Positions 28,379 to 37,022 are shown, numbered from the stretch's first letter. The stretch is 64,000 nucleotides of DNA from Rhodopseudomonas palustris (GCA_016215605.1 JACRJB010000066.1:1-64000), one strand, 5' to 3'. The notes: generated by a model from the sequence alone, not told the origin. A program made the numbers and translations.

Positions 28379-29674
28379 ATGGTCGGCAAGGTCTCACGTC
28401 GCAAACTGCTTCAACTTGCGTCAGCCGGCACGGCTGCTGCCGCTTTTCCAGCACCTTTCGTCTCCGGCGCGACGCGCGCGGCGTCGGCCGATCCGATCCT
28501 GATCGGCGTTCCGACCGCCCAGACCGCCCAGGCCGGCGTCGCTGATCACCAGGACTATCTGAACGGAACGACCTTGGCCCTGGAAGAAATCAACGCCGCG
28601 GGCGGCGTGCTGGGGCGCCAGCTCAAGGCCGTTGTGGTCGATATCGACCCGCTGTCCCCGGAAAGCGGGCAGGTGGCGATCAACAAGCTGATCGACGCCA
28701 AGGTGCACGCGATGTCCTGCGCCTTCGTGTTCACGCCGATCCCGGTGGCCGACGTCTCGGCCCGCTACAAGGCGCCGTTCCTGTGGGGCCTGACGCAACG
28801 CAACATGACCGATCTCGTCGTCAAGCAGCCCGACAAATACTCGCACGTGTTTCAGACCGATCCGTCCGAAGTTCACTACGGCCACACGTTCCCGGTGTTC
28901 CTGAAGGCGATGAAGGATCAGGGCGTGTGGAAGCCGCTGAACAACGGCGTGCACATCGTCCAGGAGCAGATCGCCTACAACCAGACGATTTCGAAGGCGC
29001 TGCAGGCCTCGCTCCCCAAGAGCGAGTTCAAGCTCGCCGGCATCACCGACATCCAGTATCCGGTCCAGGACTGGGGCACGGTCATTCAGGAAATCAAGAA
29101 GGTCGGGGCCGGGGCGGTGATGATCGACCACTGGGTCGCCGCCGAATACGCCGCCTTCGTCAAGCAGTACAGCGCCGACCCGCTGAAGGGCGCGCTGGTC
29201 TATCTGCAATACGGCCCGTCGCAGCCGGAGTTCCTGGAATTGTCCGGCCCCGCCGCGGAAGGCTTCGTCTGGAGCACCGTGCTCGGCGTCTATGCCGACG
29301 AGAAGGGCAAGGCGTTCCGCGCCAAATACAAGAAGCGTTTCCCGGGCATCATGGGGCTCTGCTACACCGGCAACGGCTACGACACGACCTATTATCTCAA
29401 GGCGGCGTGGGAAGCGGTCGGCGATCCGTCGAACTTCAAGGGCGTCAGCGACTGGATCCGCAAGAACTCCTATCGCGGCGTCTGCGGTTTCATGAGCATG
29501 GACAATCCCTATCAGGAGTGCGCGCACTATCCGGACACGGGCGACGCGATCGGCGCGGCCGAGCTGGAGAAGGGCATGGCCCAGCTGTTCTTCCAGGTTC
29601 AGAACAACGAGCACAAGATCATCTATCCGGACGTGCTCGTCGAGAACAAGCTGCAGAAGGCGCCGTGGTGGTGA
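28379..29674 (+). CDS. ABC transporter substrate-binding protein, urea/amide type (Tat-exported)
   Basis: The periplasmic receptor of the importer, 431 residues, in the Liv/AmiC/FmdD type I binding-protein family. ATG at 28379 follows CAGGAGAAG; an upstream GTG at 28358 is less likely. The N-terminus has a Tat signal, SRRKLLQLASAG, with cleavage near SGATRAA-SAD. Features of the family: GVPTAQTAQAG near the start, AGGVLGRQLKAVVVD and DPLSPESGQVAINKLI. The family binds urea, short-chain amides or branched amino acids. Because a DMFase is encoded in the same operon, a small N-substituted amide is the likely ligand. Confidence 0.92.
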   Translation: MVGKVSRRKLLQLASAGTAAAAFPAPFVSGATRAASADPILIGVPTAQTAQAGVADHQDYLNGTTLALEEINAAGGVLGRQLKAVVVDIDPLSPESGQVAINKLIDAKVHAMSCAFVFTPIPVADVSARYKAPFLWGLTQRNMTDLVVKQPDKYSHVFQTDPSEVHYGHTFPVFLKAMKDQGVWKPLNNGVHIVQEQIAYNQTISKALQASLPKSEFKLAGITDIQYPVQDWGTVIQEIKKVGAGAVMIDHWVAAEYAAFVKQYSADPLKGALVYLQYGPSQPEFLELSGPAAEGFVWSTVLGVYADEKGKAFRAKYKKRFPGIMGLCYTGNGYDTTYYLKAAWEAVGDPSNFKGVSDWIRKNSYRGVCGFMSMDNPYQECAHYPDTGDAIGAAELEKGMAQLFFQVQNNEHKIIYPDVLVENKLQKAPWW

Positions 29675-29684
29675 CGCCGGGTCG

Positions 29685-30428
29685 ATGACGATGACTGCAT
29701 CGGCGATCTTTGCCTGCGATCAGATCGGCCTCGATCTCGGCGGGCGGTCGATCCTGCGCGGCATTTCGCTCAGCGTGAAGCCGGGCGAGGTGCTGGGGAT
29801 CATCGGGCCGAACGGCGCCGGCAAGACCAGCCTGTTCGAGGTGTTGTCGGGACGCATCTCGCCGAAGAGCGGAACGGTCGCCTATGGCGGCCGCGAGATC
29901 ACCGGCCTGCCGCTACACCGGCGGGCGCGGCTCGGCATCGGCCGCACCTACCAGACCCCGATCGTACCGGAAGACATGACCGTCGCCCAGGTGCTGAAGG
30001 CGGCGCGGCAGGCGTATCGGCCGTATCTGACGCCCGACGACGCCGAATGGGGCGCGGGGCTGGTCGGCTTCCGGATTCCGGGCAGCATGATGGCGGACCG
30101 GCTCGACACCCTGAACCGCCGCAAGCTGCTGATCGCGTGCCTGCTGATGCGGCGGCCGTCGGTGCTGCTGATGGACGAGCCGGCCGCGGGACTGATCAAC
30201 TCCGAGATCGACGAACTCGACGACATCATGCGGGTGCTCGCCAAGGAGCTGAACATCGCGATCGTGCTGATCGAGCACCGGATGGAGCTGCTCGACACGA
30301 TCGCCGATCGGGTGCTGGTGATGGATGCCGGCGAGACCATCGCCGAGGGGCTGCTGTCCGAGATCCTGGAGAACCCGCGGGTCAAGGCGGCGTATTTCGA
30401 GACCGAAGCGGGCGGGGGGCTGCACTGA
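29685..30428 (+). CDS. ABC transporter ATPase, LivG type, with degenerate signature motif
   Basis: A 247-residue ATPase. Walker A GPNGAGKT, Q-loop RTYQTP, Walker B VLLMDEPAAGL and the switch histidine in LIEHRMELL are present. Where LivG proteins have LSYGE or LSGGE, this one reads LDTLN (residues 140-144), followed by RRKLLIACLL, with no gap in the alignment to Walker B. The signature contributes to the opposite nucleotide site, so the ATPase dimer is predicted to be asymmetric, with one weak site. The gene starts 10 bases after the binding-protein gene and its stop overlaps the next start. Confidence 0.92.
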   Translation: MTMTASAIFACDQIGLDLGGRSILRGISLSVKPGEVLGIIGPNGAGKTSLFEVLSGRISPKSGTVAYGGREITGLPLHRRARLGIGRTYQTPIVPEDMTVAQVLKAARQAYRPYLTPDDAEWGAGLVGFRIPGSMMADRLDTLNRRKLLIACLLMRRPSVLLMDEPAAGLINSEIDELDDIMRVLAKELNIAIVLIEHRMELLDTIADRVLVMDAGETIAEGLLSEILENPRVKAAYFETEAGGGLH

Positions 30429-31168
30429 TGGCCGCTCCCGAAACCGGCGCGGCGCGTCCCGCCGTGCTCGACGTCAAGGGATTGTCGGCGGGCTGGGGGC
30501 CGATGCGCGTGATCCACGACCTCGACCTCACCGTGTTCGCCGGCGAGCGGATCGGCCTCGTCGGGCTCAACGGCCACGGCAAGTCGACATTGTTTCAAGC
30601 GATCGCCGGACTGACAGGCTGGCAACGCGGCTCGATCAAGCTGAACGGCTACGAGGTCGGCCGCACCCGCAGCCAGGGGCCGGGGCGCTACACGCACCTC
30701 ATCGTCCGGCGCGGACTGGCGCTGATTCCGCAGGGCGACGAGATCTTCCACGGCCTGACCGTGGAAGAGCATCTCGACAGCGGCGCCTTCACCAAGCGGG
30801 CCTGGGCCGAGCGCGGCATCCGCAAGAAGCGCATCCTGCAGATCTTCCCGCCGCTGGAGAAGCTGATGAAAACCGCGGTCGGGCGGCTGTCGGGCGGCGA
30901 GCGCCGGATGGTGTCGATCGGCCGCGGGCTGATGTCCGACGCCGAATTGTTCCTGGTCGACGAGCCCTCGCTCGGGCTGGCGCCGAAGATCGGCCGCTCG
31001 GTGGTCGACGCCTTGATGGCGGTCGAGCTCGGCGGTTCGGCGATGGTGATCGCCGAACAGAACGTCGCGCTGCTCGAAGGCAGCGTCGACCGCATCATCG
31101 GAATGCACGCCGGCAAGCTGAAGGGCGAGGCTTCGGCATCCAAGGCCATGTCGACGGAGCGCACCTGA
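30428..31168 (+). CDS. ABC transporter ATPase, LivF type
   Basis: The partner ATPase, 246 residues. ATG at 30428 shares a base with the previous stop (TGATG). It has a canonical Walker A (GLNGHGKST), signature LSGGERRMVSIGRGL, Walker B LFLVDEPSLGLAP and the switch segment VIAEQNV. A short 12-residue N-terminal extension and a Ser/Lys-rich C-terminus are the only oddities. It also ends in a TGATG overlap with the next gene. It should supply the intact signature for the composite site of the dimer. Confidence 0.93.
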   Translation: MAAPETGAARPAVLDVKGLSAGWGPMRVIHDLDLTVFAGERIGLVGLNGHGKSTLFQAIAGLTGWQRGSIKLNGYEVGRTRSQGPGRYTHLIVRRGLALIPQGDEIFHGLTVEEHLDSGAFTKRAWAERGIRKKRILQIFPPLEKLMKTAVGRLSGGERRMVSIGRGLMSDAELFLVDEPSLGLAPKIGRSVVDALMAVELGGSAMVIAEQNVALLEGSVDRIIGMHAGKLKGEASASKAMSTERT

Positions 31169-32049
31169 TGAACTGGGGTTTCATCGTCACCAACGCGATC
31201 ACACTGGCCTGCATCTACGGCACGCTGGCGATCGGGATTTCGGTCACCTGGTCGAGCCTCGGCCTCGTCAACATGGCCTACGGCTTCATCTTCGCGCTGT
31301 CCGGCTACGGCGCGTGGCTGGCGAGCGTGTATATCGGCCCGTATCCGGTCGTGGTGATGGCGGCCGGGATCCTGACCGGCGCGTTCGGCGGGCTGATCGT
31401 CTGTCTGCTCGCCTTCATTCCGATCCACGACAAGCCGAACTTTCCGCTGCGCGCGCTGATCGCCACGCTCGCCATCAGCCTGGTCGGCAATCAGATCCTG
31501 CTGTGGTGGTTCGGACCCCGCGCGAAGTCGCTGCCGCGGCTGTTCGGCAATTGGAACGCCGACATTTTGGGCGTGGTCGTCACCTCGGACAAGCTCGGCG
31601 CCTCGCTGTCGGCGATCCTGCTGCTGACCCTGATCCTGATGTGGATGCGCTCGAGCCGCCGCGGCCTCGAGATCCGGGCGATGATGATGAATCCGCACGC
31701 GGCCTCGATCGTCGGCATCGGCGTCCGCCGCACCAGCATCTATGTGATGGCCCTGACCGGATCGCTCGCTGGCCTCGCGGCGGTGCTGCTGGCGCAGACC
31801 TATTACGTCGCGCCGTTCAGCGGCATCACGCCGATGATCAAGGGGCTCAGCATCGCGCTGGTCGGCGGCCTCGGCAGCATTCCCGGGGCGACCATCGGCG
31901 CCATCATGCTGGGCGTGAACGAGTCGCTGACCTCGACCTTCCTCGGCGGTCAGTACGTCCTGATCACGCAGTTCCTGCTCATCATCGTCGTGCTCCTGAT
32001 CCGCCCGCGCGGGATCTCCGGAATTCTCGACAAGGCGCGCGAGGCATAA
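31168..32049 (+). CDS. ABC transporter permease, LivH type
   Basis: One of the two membrane subunits of the importer, 293 residues with about eight helices. LivH hallmarks: LGLVNMAYGFIFALSGYGAW near the start and LVGGLGSIPGATIGAIMLGV near the end, with EIRAMMMNPHAASIVGI as the coupling loop. ATG at 31168 overlaps the previous stop. The next permease starts 3 bases after its stop, so all transporter subunits are tightly coupled. Confidence 0.93.
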   Translation: MNWGFIVTNAITLACIYGTLAIGISVTWSSLGLVNMAYGFIFALSGYGAWLASVYIGPYPVVVMAAGILTGAFGGLIVCLLAFIPIHDKPNFPLRALIATLAISLVGNQILLWWFGPRAKSLPRLFGNWNADILGVVVTSDKLGASLSAILLLTLILMWMRSSRRGLEIRAMMMNPHAASIVGIGVRRTSIYVMALTGSLAGLAAVLLAQTYYVAPFSGITPMIKGLSIALVGGLGSIPGATIGAIMLGVNESLTSTFLGGQYVLITQFLLIIVVLLIRPRGISGILDKAREA

Positions 32050-32052
32050 GCG

Positions 32053-33702
32053 ATGTCCGACACGACTGCTCCGATCTGGATCGATCCGACCGACTCGCAG
32101 CATCCGGAAACCCCGGCGCGCGAGGTGCCGACCAACCCGTATTTGCCGCATCAGGTGACCTGGGACGAGACCACGCGGTTCCGGCCGAAGATGTATCTGG
32201 TCGGCCGGCTGCGCTACTACTACAAATGGCCCGGCCACGGCGGCGCGCTGTGGACGCGGACGCGCTACTGGCCGACGCGGCGCCGGGTGCTCAACATCCA
32301 CGGCGAGTACAATCCGAAGACGATGCGTCGCGAGAAGACGATCGTCGACAAGCGGCCGATCTGGTGGATGCTGGCGCTCGCGGCGTTCTTCCTGATGCCG
32401 CTGTTCGTGCCGGTGAGTTCCTACAACACGGTGATGTCGGCGGCCTCGGTGTTCGCGATTTACGCGGCCATCAATCTGTGCTGGATGCTGGTGGTCGGCA
32501 CGGCGGGCATCTTCTCGCTGGCGACCTACGCCGTGGTCGGGGCCGCCGCCTACGGCACCACCTATATGGCGATCACGCTGGGCCTGCCATGGTGGGTGCT
32601 GCCGTTCGCGGGGATGCTGATCGGTCTGGCGTTCGGCGTGCTGATCGCTCTGCCGGCGATGCGGCTCGACGGGTTCTACTACGCGCTGCTGACGCTGGGC
32701 GTGGTCGAGCTGTGCCGGGTCTATGTGGTGCAGTCGCGGCAGTTCGGCTCGGCGACCGGCGGCCTCTACGGCGCGCCGAGCTATCTGCCGGCGTGGCTGT
32801 CGCAATCCAACCGGCTGCTGCTCGGCTACTACGTTGCGGTCCTGCTGATGATCCTGGCGCTCGCGCTGTATCGCTTCGTCGACGGCAAGCGGCTCGGCCG
32901 GCTGCTGCGGATGGCGCAGGAGAAGAAGGAAGGCTTCGCGCAGGCCTGCGGCGTCGATTTCATCCGCGCCCGCATCATGGTGTTTCTGATCTCGTCGGCG
33001 GCGCTCGGCTTCATCGGCGGCTTCTACGCGACCCATTTCGGCGGTGCCTCGCCGAACCTGTTCTCGTTCGACACGCTGCTGCTGTCGCTGGCGATGCTGG
33101 TGATCGGCGGCATCGGACGCGCCGAGGGCGCGGTCGCCGGCACGCTGATCGTGGTGTTCATCGACCGGGTGCTGATCGATCTCGGTCCGCTGCGCTTCGT
33201 CCTGATCGGCGCGATCATGCTCGGCGTCGTGCTGTTCCTGCGCGGCGGCATCTTCGGCATCAAGTCGCAGTTCCGCGCCTGGCGCGACAAGAAGAAGAGC
33301 GAGAGGCGCTCAACCCGAGCTGAGAAAGGGGGCGAGATGTTGCCCGAAGAAGCCACCGAAGTCGAAGACAAGGATCAGGTGTATTTCCGCCGCTTCGACA
33401 AGATGCAGCGCGACTTCCTCAAGCGCCTGGTGTCGGACGCGGTGATCGCCGAGCACAAGTCCAAGCCGCTCGGTCAGCACAGCGAAGCGCTGGAACGCCT
33501 GCTGATCTATTTCCGCCGCCAGGGCCAGATCGACAAATACGCCATCATGGTGCTGGAGGAGTTCAAGGCCTACCGCATCGTCGCGCTGTCGGGCCACCGC
33601 GGCACCGCGCCGCGCATGGTCGAGGACCGCAACTACGAGACGCCCGACGAAGCCTATCACGCGCTGTTCCTGCGTCGCGTCCAGGACCTGCTCGAAACCT
33701 AA
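32053..33702 (+). CDS. ABC permease (LivM type) fused in frame to DMFase small-subunit domain
   Basis: A 549-residue open frame with three parts. Residues 1-100 form an unusual cytoplasmic extension rich in Trp, Tyr and Arg (YYYKWPGHGGALWTRTRYW). About 102-415 is a LivM permease (GIFSLATYAVVGAAAYG, RLDGFYYALLTLGVVEL, GGFYATHFGGASP, GGIGRAEGAVAGT). From residue 429 the sequence is soluble and helical and matches the DMFase small subunit: YFRRQGQIDKYAI, EFKAYRIVALSGHRG, and TPDEAYHALFLRRVQDL in part. An ATG with a strong ribosome site marks the junction at 33337. In another register the junction reads EALNPS then TGA at 33321, the sort of end a free permease would have, so a one-base deletion (or a sequence error) could have created the fusion. 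Confidence 0.85.
   Translation: MSDTTAPIWIDPTDSQHPETPAREVPTNPYLPHQVTWDETTRFRPKMYLVGRLRYYYKWPGHGGALWTRTRYWPTRRRVLNIHGEYNPKTMRREKTIVDKRPIWWMLALAAFFLMPLFVPVSSYNTVMSAASVFAIYAAINLCWMLVVGTAGIFSLATYAVVGAAAYGTTYMAITLGLPWWVLPFAGMLIGLAFGVLIALPAMRLDGFYYALLTLGVVELCRVYVVQSRQFGSATGGLYGAPSYLPAWLSQSNRLLLGYYVAVLLMILALALYRFVDGKRLGRLLRMAQEKKEGFAQACGVDFIRARIMVFLISSAALGFIGGFYATHFGGASPNLFSFDTLLLSLAMLVIGGIGRAEGAVAGTLIVVFIDRVLIDLGPLRFVLIGAIMLGVVLFLRGGIFGIKSQFRAWRDKKKSERRSTRAEKGGEMLPEEATEVEDKDQVYFRRFDKMQRDFLKRLVSDAVIAEHKSKPLGQHSEALERLLIYFRRQGQIDKYAIMVLEEFKAYRIVALSGHRGTAPRMVEDRNYETPDEAYHALFLRRVQDLLET
33325..33339 (+). promoter_or_regulatory. Internal ribosome site and ATG at the permease/DMFase junction
   Basis: AAAGGGGG then CGAG then ATG, in frame with the permease. 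It would allow the small subunit to be made alone as a 121-residue protein even though no stop separates it from the permease. Confidence 0.65.
33337..33702 (+). CDS. N,N-dimethylformamidase small (alpha) subunit, as internal start product or fused domain
   Basis: A 121-residue product if translation begins at the internal ATG. The known DMFase small subunit is about 130 residues and I recall its conserved core as YFRxQ, KYxI, ExxAYRI and EEAxHAxFLRRIxD. All are present here: YFRRQ, KYAI, EEFKAYRI and DEAYHALFLRRVQD. In the enzyme the small subunit packs on the large subunit encoded 36 bases downstream. Subunit assignment rests on this motif match and the neighbour, not on a search. Overlaps the fused frame that starts at 32053. 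Confidence 0.6.
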   Translation: MLPEEATEVEDKDQVYFRRFDKMQRDFLKRLVSDAVIAEHKSKPLGQHSEALERLLIYFRRQGQIDKYAIMVLEEFKAYRIVALSGHRGTAPRMVEDRNYETPDEAYHALFLRRVQDLLET

Positions 33703-33738
33703 CACCGCTCAGTTCAGTCGCCGGAGAAGCCCACCACC

Positions 33739-36057
33739 ATGGCCGAGAAGAAGATATTCGGATACGCGGACAAGATTTCGGTCAAGCCCGGCGACGACAT
33801 TTCGTTCTACGTGCACGCCGACGGCACCGACATCGTCGACGCGCAGTTGGTGCGCCTGATCCACGGCGACGCGCATCCGGCCGGTCCCGGCTACAAGGAG
33901 GAGGAGATCGCCAACGAGGCCAACGGCGTCTGGCGCGTCCGCAAGCAGTTCACCCAGGTCGGCTCGTTTCTCACCGTGGCCGACCCGGAGCAGCGATTGG
34001 CGCTGAACGGCAGCTTCAGCCTGTGCACCTTCGTGCATCCGAACAGTCCGGGCGGCGGCCGGCGGCAGTGTCTGCTCGGCAAGTGGGACGCGTTCGGCAA
34101 TCGCGGCTACGGATTGTGGCTCAACCCGGACGGCTTCCTCGAATTCGGCTTTGGCGACGGGCACGAGGTGGACTATCTCGATGCCGAAGTGCCGGTGCTC
34201 AAGAACAATTGGTACTTCGTCGCGGCGACGTTCGACGCCAAGACCGGCGTCGCGACGCTGTATCAGGAGGGCGTGGCGACCCGCTACAACTCGCTGCTCA
34301 GCAAGGTCGCCAATGTCGACTTCCGCTCGCATGTGCGCGAGACGCTGCGCTTCCGGCCGGTCAACCCGCCGGAGATTCCGTTTCTGCTCGCCGGCGCGCG
34401 CGATCACCACACGCTGCGCGGCGACTTCGTCACGCAGTGCCTCAACGGCAAGCTCGACCGGCCCGCGGTGTTCGATCGCGTGCTGACGCGCGACGAACTC
34501 GACCGCTATCGCGACAGCGGACTGGCGCCGCAGAACGGGCTGGTGGCGTATTGGGACACGGCGGAGGGCTATTCCGCGCAGGGCATAGGCGATCGGGTGA
34601 TTGATGCCGGGCCTTATGGTTTGCACGCCGAGGGCTACAATCGCCCGGTCCGGGCCCAGACGGGGTTCAACTGGCAGGGCAAGGACGATTGCTTCCGGCT
34701 GGCGCCCGAGCAATACGGCGGCATCGAGTTTCACGACGATGCCATCATCGATTGCAAATGGGAGTTGACGCGCACGATCAAGGTGCCCGACCTCAAGAGC
34801 GGCGCCTACGCCTTCCGCCTGCGGACCGGCGACGCCAAGGGGATGCGCGAGGAATACATCGTGTTCTTCGTCCGCCCGGTCAAGCCGAAGGCGCCGATCC
34901 TGTTCCTGGTGCCGACCGGAAGCTATCTGGCCTATGCCAACGAGCATCTGAGCTTCGACGCCGAGATCATGCAGCCGCTCGCGGGGCAGTCGCCGATTCT
35001 GTCCGAGGTCGACATCGAGCTGTACCAGACCGCGGAGTTCGGCCTGTCGCTGTACGACCATCACGCCGACGGGGCAGGGGTCTGCTACAGCACCTATCGC
35101 CGGCCGATCCTGAACATGCGCCCGAAGGCCCGGATGTCGTCGATGGGCGTGACCTGGCAGTTTCCGGCGGATCTGTCGATCATCGCCTGGCTCGAGCATC
35201 AGGGCTACGACTATGAGATCACCACCGACGAGGATCTGCATCGCGACGGCGTCGGGGCGCTGAAGCCCTACAGCGTGGTGCTGAGCGGGACGCATCCGGA
35301 ATACGTGTCCGAGGCGATGCTGGACGCCACCGAGGATTACATCGCCTCAGGCGGCCGCTTCATCTATCTCGGCGGCAACGGCTTCTATTGGAATGTCGGT
35401 TACCACGGCGACGATCCGTGGTGCATGGAGGTGCGCAAGCTGAATTCGGGCATGCGAGCATGGCAGGCGCGGCCCGGCGAGTATTATCTGGCGACGACCG
35501 GGCAGAAGAGCGGGCTGTGGAAGGACCTCGGCCGCCCGCCGCAGAAGGTGTTCGGCGTCGGCTTCATCTCGGAAGGGTTCGACTCGGCGCGGCCGTTCCG
35601 CCGGATGCCGGATAGCTGGCATCGCCGCGCCTCCTGGATGATGGAGGGCATCGAGGGCGAGATCATCGGCGATTTCGGCCTCGCGCAGGGCGCCGCCGGC
35701 GGCATCGAGATCGACCGCTACGACCTGACGCTCGGCACCCCGCCGCACTCGCTGATCGTCGCGTCGTCCGGCGGACACAGCGACAATTATCAGACCGTGG
35801 TGGAGGAGGTGCTCTATCCCTATCCGGGCCTGTCCGGATCGCACGATTATCGGGTGCGCGCCGACATGGTGTATTTCACCGCGCCGAACGACGGCGCGGT
35901 GTTCTCCACCGGCTCGATCGCGTTCAGCCAGTCGCTGCCGTACAAGAATTTCGACAACAACGTGTCGCGCCTGCTCGGCAACATCGTCACGGCGTTCAGC
36001 AAGCCCGGCAAGCTGCCCGGCTGGGCGTGGTCGGCCGAGGAGAAGCAGTGGCGCTGA
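33739..36057 (+). CDS. dmfA2: N,N-dimethylformamidase large (beta) subunit-like amidohydrolase
   Basis: The iron-dependent amidohydrolase subunit, 772 residues (family about 760). DMFase hydrolyses N,N-dimethylformamide to dimethylamine and formate. The N-terminal ~300 residues include a LamG/ConA-like lectin fold (SFSLCTFVHP, GYGLWLNPDGFLEFGFGDG, NNWYFVAATFDAKTG). The C-terminal region carries candidate iron-site residues. I recall the iron in Paracoccus DMFase being held by two tyrosines and one glutamate. Here Tyr399 (SYLAYANEH), Tyr439 (LSLYDHHADG) and Glu521 in GTHPEY, with His519, fall at nearly the same numbers. The motif YLGGNGFYW follows. The true substrate may be DMF or a related amide. 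A terminator follows at 36083. Confidence 0.88.
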   Translation: MAEKKIFGYADKISVKPGDDISFYVHADGTDIVDAQLVRLIHGDAHPAGPGYKEEEIANEANGVWRVRKQFTQVGSFLTVADPEQRLALNGSFSLCTFVHPNSPGGGRRQCLLGKWDAFGNRGYGLWLNPDGFLEFGFGDGHEVDYLDAEVPVLKNNWYFVAATFDAKTGVATLYQEGVATRYNSLLSKVANVDFRSHVRETLRFRPVNPPEIPFLLAGARDHHTLRGDFVTQCLNGKLDRPAVFDRVLTRDELDRYRDSGLAPQNGLVAYWDTAEGYSAQGIGDRVIDAGPYGLHAEGYNRPVRAQTGFNWQGKDDCFRLAPEQYGGIEFHDDAIIDCKWELTRTIKVPDLKSGAYAFRLRTGDAKGMREEYIVFFVRPVKPKAPILFLVPTGSYLAYANEHLSFDAEIMQPLAGQSPILSEVDIELYQTAEFGLSLYDHHADGAGVCYSTYRRPILNMRPKARMSSMGVTWQFPADLSIIAWLEHQGYDYEITTDEDLHRDGVGALKPYSVVLSGTHPEYVSEAMLDATEDYIASGGRFIYLGGNGFYWNVGYHGDDPWCMEVRKLNSGMRAWQARPGEYYLATTGQKSGLWKDLGRPPQKVFGVGFISEGFDSARPFRRMPDSWHRRASWMMEGIEGEIIGDFGLAQGAAGGIEIDRYDLTLGTPPHSLIVASSGGHSDNYQTVVEEVLYPYPGLSGSHDYRVRADMVYFTAPNDGAVFSTGSIAFSQSLPYKNFDNNVSRLLGNIVTAFSKPGKLPGWAWSAEEKQWR

Positions 36058-36082
36058 GATCGCCGCGATCGAAGACCTGAAG

Positions 36083-36116
36083 AGCGCGGCCCGCTATCCG
36101 GCGTGGCCGCGCTTTT
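36083..36116 (+). terminator. Probable rho-independent terminator of the DMFase operon
   Basis: AGCGCGGCC pairs with GGCCGCGCT (9 base pairs, 13-base loop) and is followed directly by TTT, 26 bases after the DMFase stop. Confidence 0.65.
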
Positions 36117-36356
36117 CGCATGGCTGTACCTTGGCGGGATGCTTGACGCTGCTGCGATCTGAATCTATCAACCGTTCCATGATCAACGCCGCGACCATCG
36201 TCAAAGCCACCCGCCGCCGCATCCCCGCGGTAGGAGCGGCTGTTCGCGATTGACAGCGTTGCCCCTGCCGCCGGTTTCGGTCCGCGGCAGGTCGATCATC
36301 TCCCCCTCCAGACGCGACCAGATCCCGGCGGCTCCGCCTTCAACCAGGAGCCAGCC
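36117..36356. other. Intergenic region upstream of the PaiB-like gene
   Basis: About 240 bases after the terminator. No gene is supported. It should contain the promoter for the PaiB-like gene, whose ATG at 36357 follows AGGAGCCAGC. Confidence 0.4.
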
Positions 36357-37022
36357 ATGTACGTGCCGCCCGCCTTCAAGCCCGATCGATCCGCCTGCCT
36401 TGCCTTTGCGGCGGCGCGCGGCTTCGGTCTCGTCTGTGCCCATGACGGCCGCAAGCCGGTGGCGTCGCCGCTGCCGTTCGCGATCGACTATGCCAGCGAC
36501 GGCACGCCGCTGCTGTCGTTTCATGTCGCGCGCGGCAATCCCTTGTTGGCGCTCGCCGACAGCCGGACGCCGTGGCTGATGGCGGTGACCGGCCCGGGCG
36601 CCTATGTGTCGGCCGACTGGTACGCCTCGCCCGATCAGGTGCCGACCTGGCTGTATCAGAGCGTGCATCTGACCGGGCCGGCGGCGCTGATGTCGGAGGC
36701 CGAACTCGACGGCCATCTTGACGAGGTCAGCGCGGTCTTCGAAACCACGCTGGCGCCGAAGCGGCCGTGGACGGCGGCGAAGATGACGGCCGGACGACGC
36801 AGCGCGATGAAGAAGGCGATCGTCGGGGTGATGATGCGGGTGGACGCTGTCGAAGGCAGCTTCAAGCTGAACCAGAACAAATCCGACGCCGACCATGTCG
36901 CGGTGGCGACCGCGCTGGCGCGGCAGGGCGATCCGGCGGCGCAAGCGATCGCCGCGCAGATGATCGCGCTCCGGCCGCAGTTGGACTACATAGACGCGAC
37001 GGCGTTCGCGCCCGCAGAGTGA
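36357..37022 (+). CDS. FMN-binding PaiB-family protein
   Basis: A 221-residue protein of the PaiB/FMN-binding split-barrel family, named for a Bacillus negative regulator of sporulation and protease genes. The start [10 protein letters not shown] is the family hallmark. [10 protein letters not shown] and [14 protein letters not shown] lie in the flavin-binding barrel, and [19 protein letters not shown] and [14 protein letters not shown] in the C-terminal half. Most family members are uncharacterised oxidoreductase-like proteins. It lies 11 bases upstream of argC on the same strand, which suggests co-transcription but no evident link in function. Confidence 0.92.
   Translation: MYVPPAFKPDRSACLAFAAARGFGLVCAHDGRKPVASPLPFAIDYASDGTPLLSFHVARGNPLLALADSRTPWLMAVTGPGAYVSADWYASPDQVPTWLYQSVHLTGPAALMSEAELDGHLDEVSAVFETTLAPKRPWTAAKMTAGRRSAMKKAIVGVMMRVDAVEGSFKLNQNKSDADHVAVATALARQGDPAAQAIAAQMIALRPQLDYIDATAFAPAE

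Noticed and set aside
30688-33036. A 782-residue minus-strand open frame across the transporter operon
   Set aside because: It is antisense to four clear ABC genes and reads as His/Arg/Asp-rich low-complexity sequence, typical of a shadow frame.
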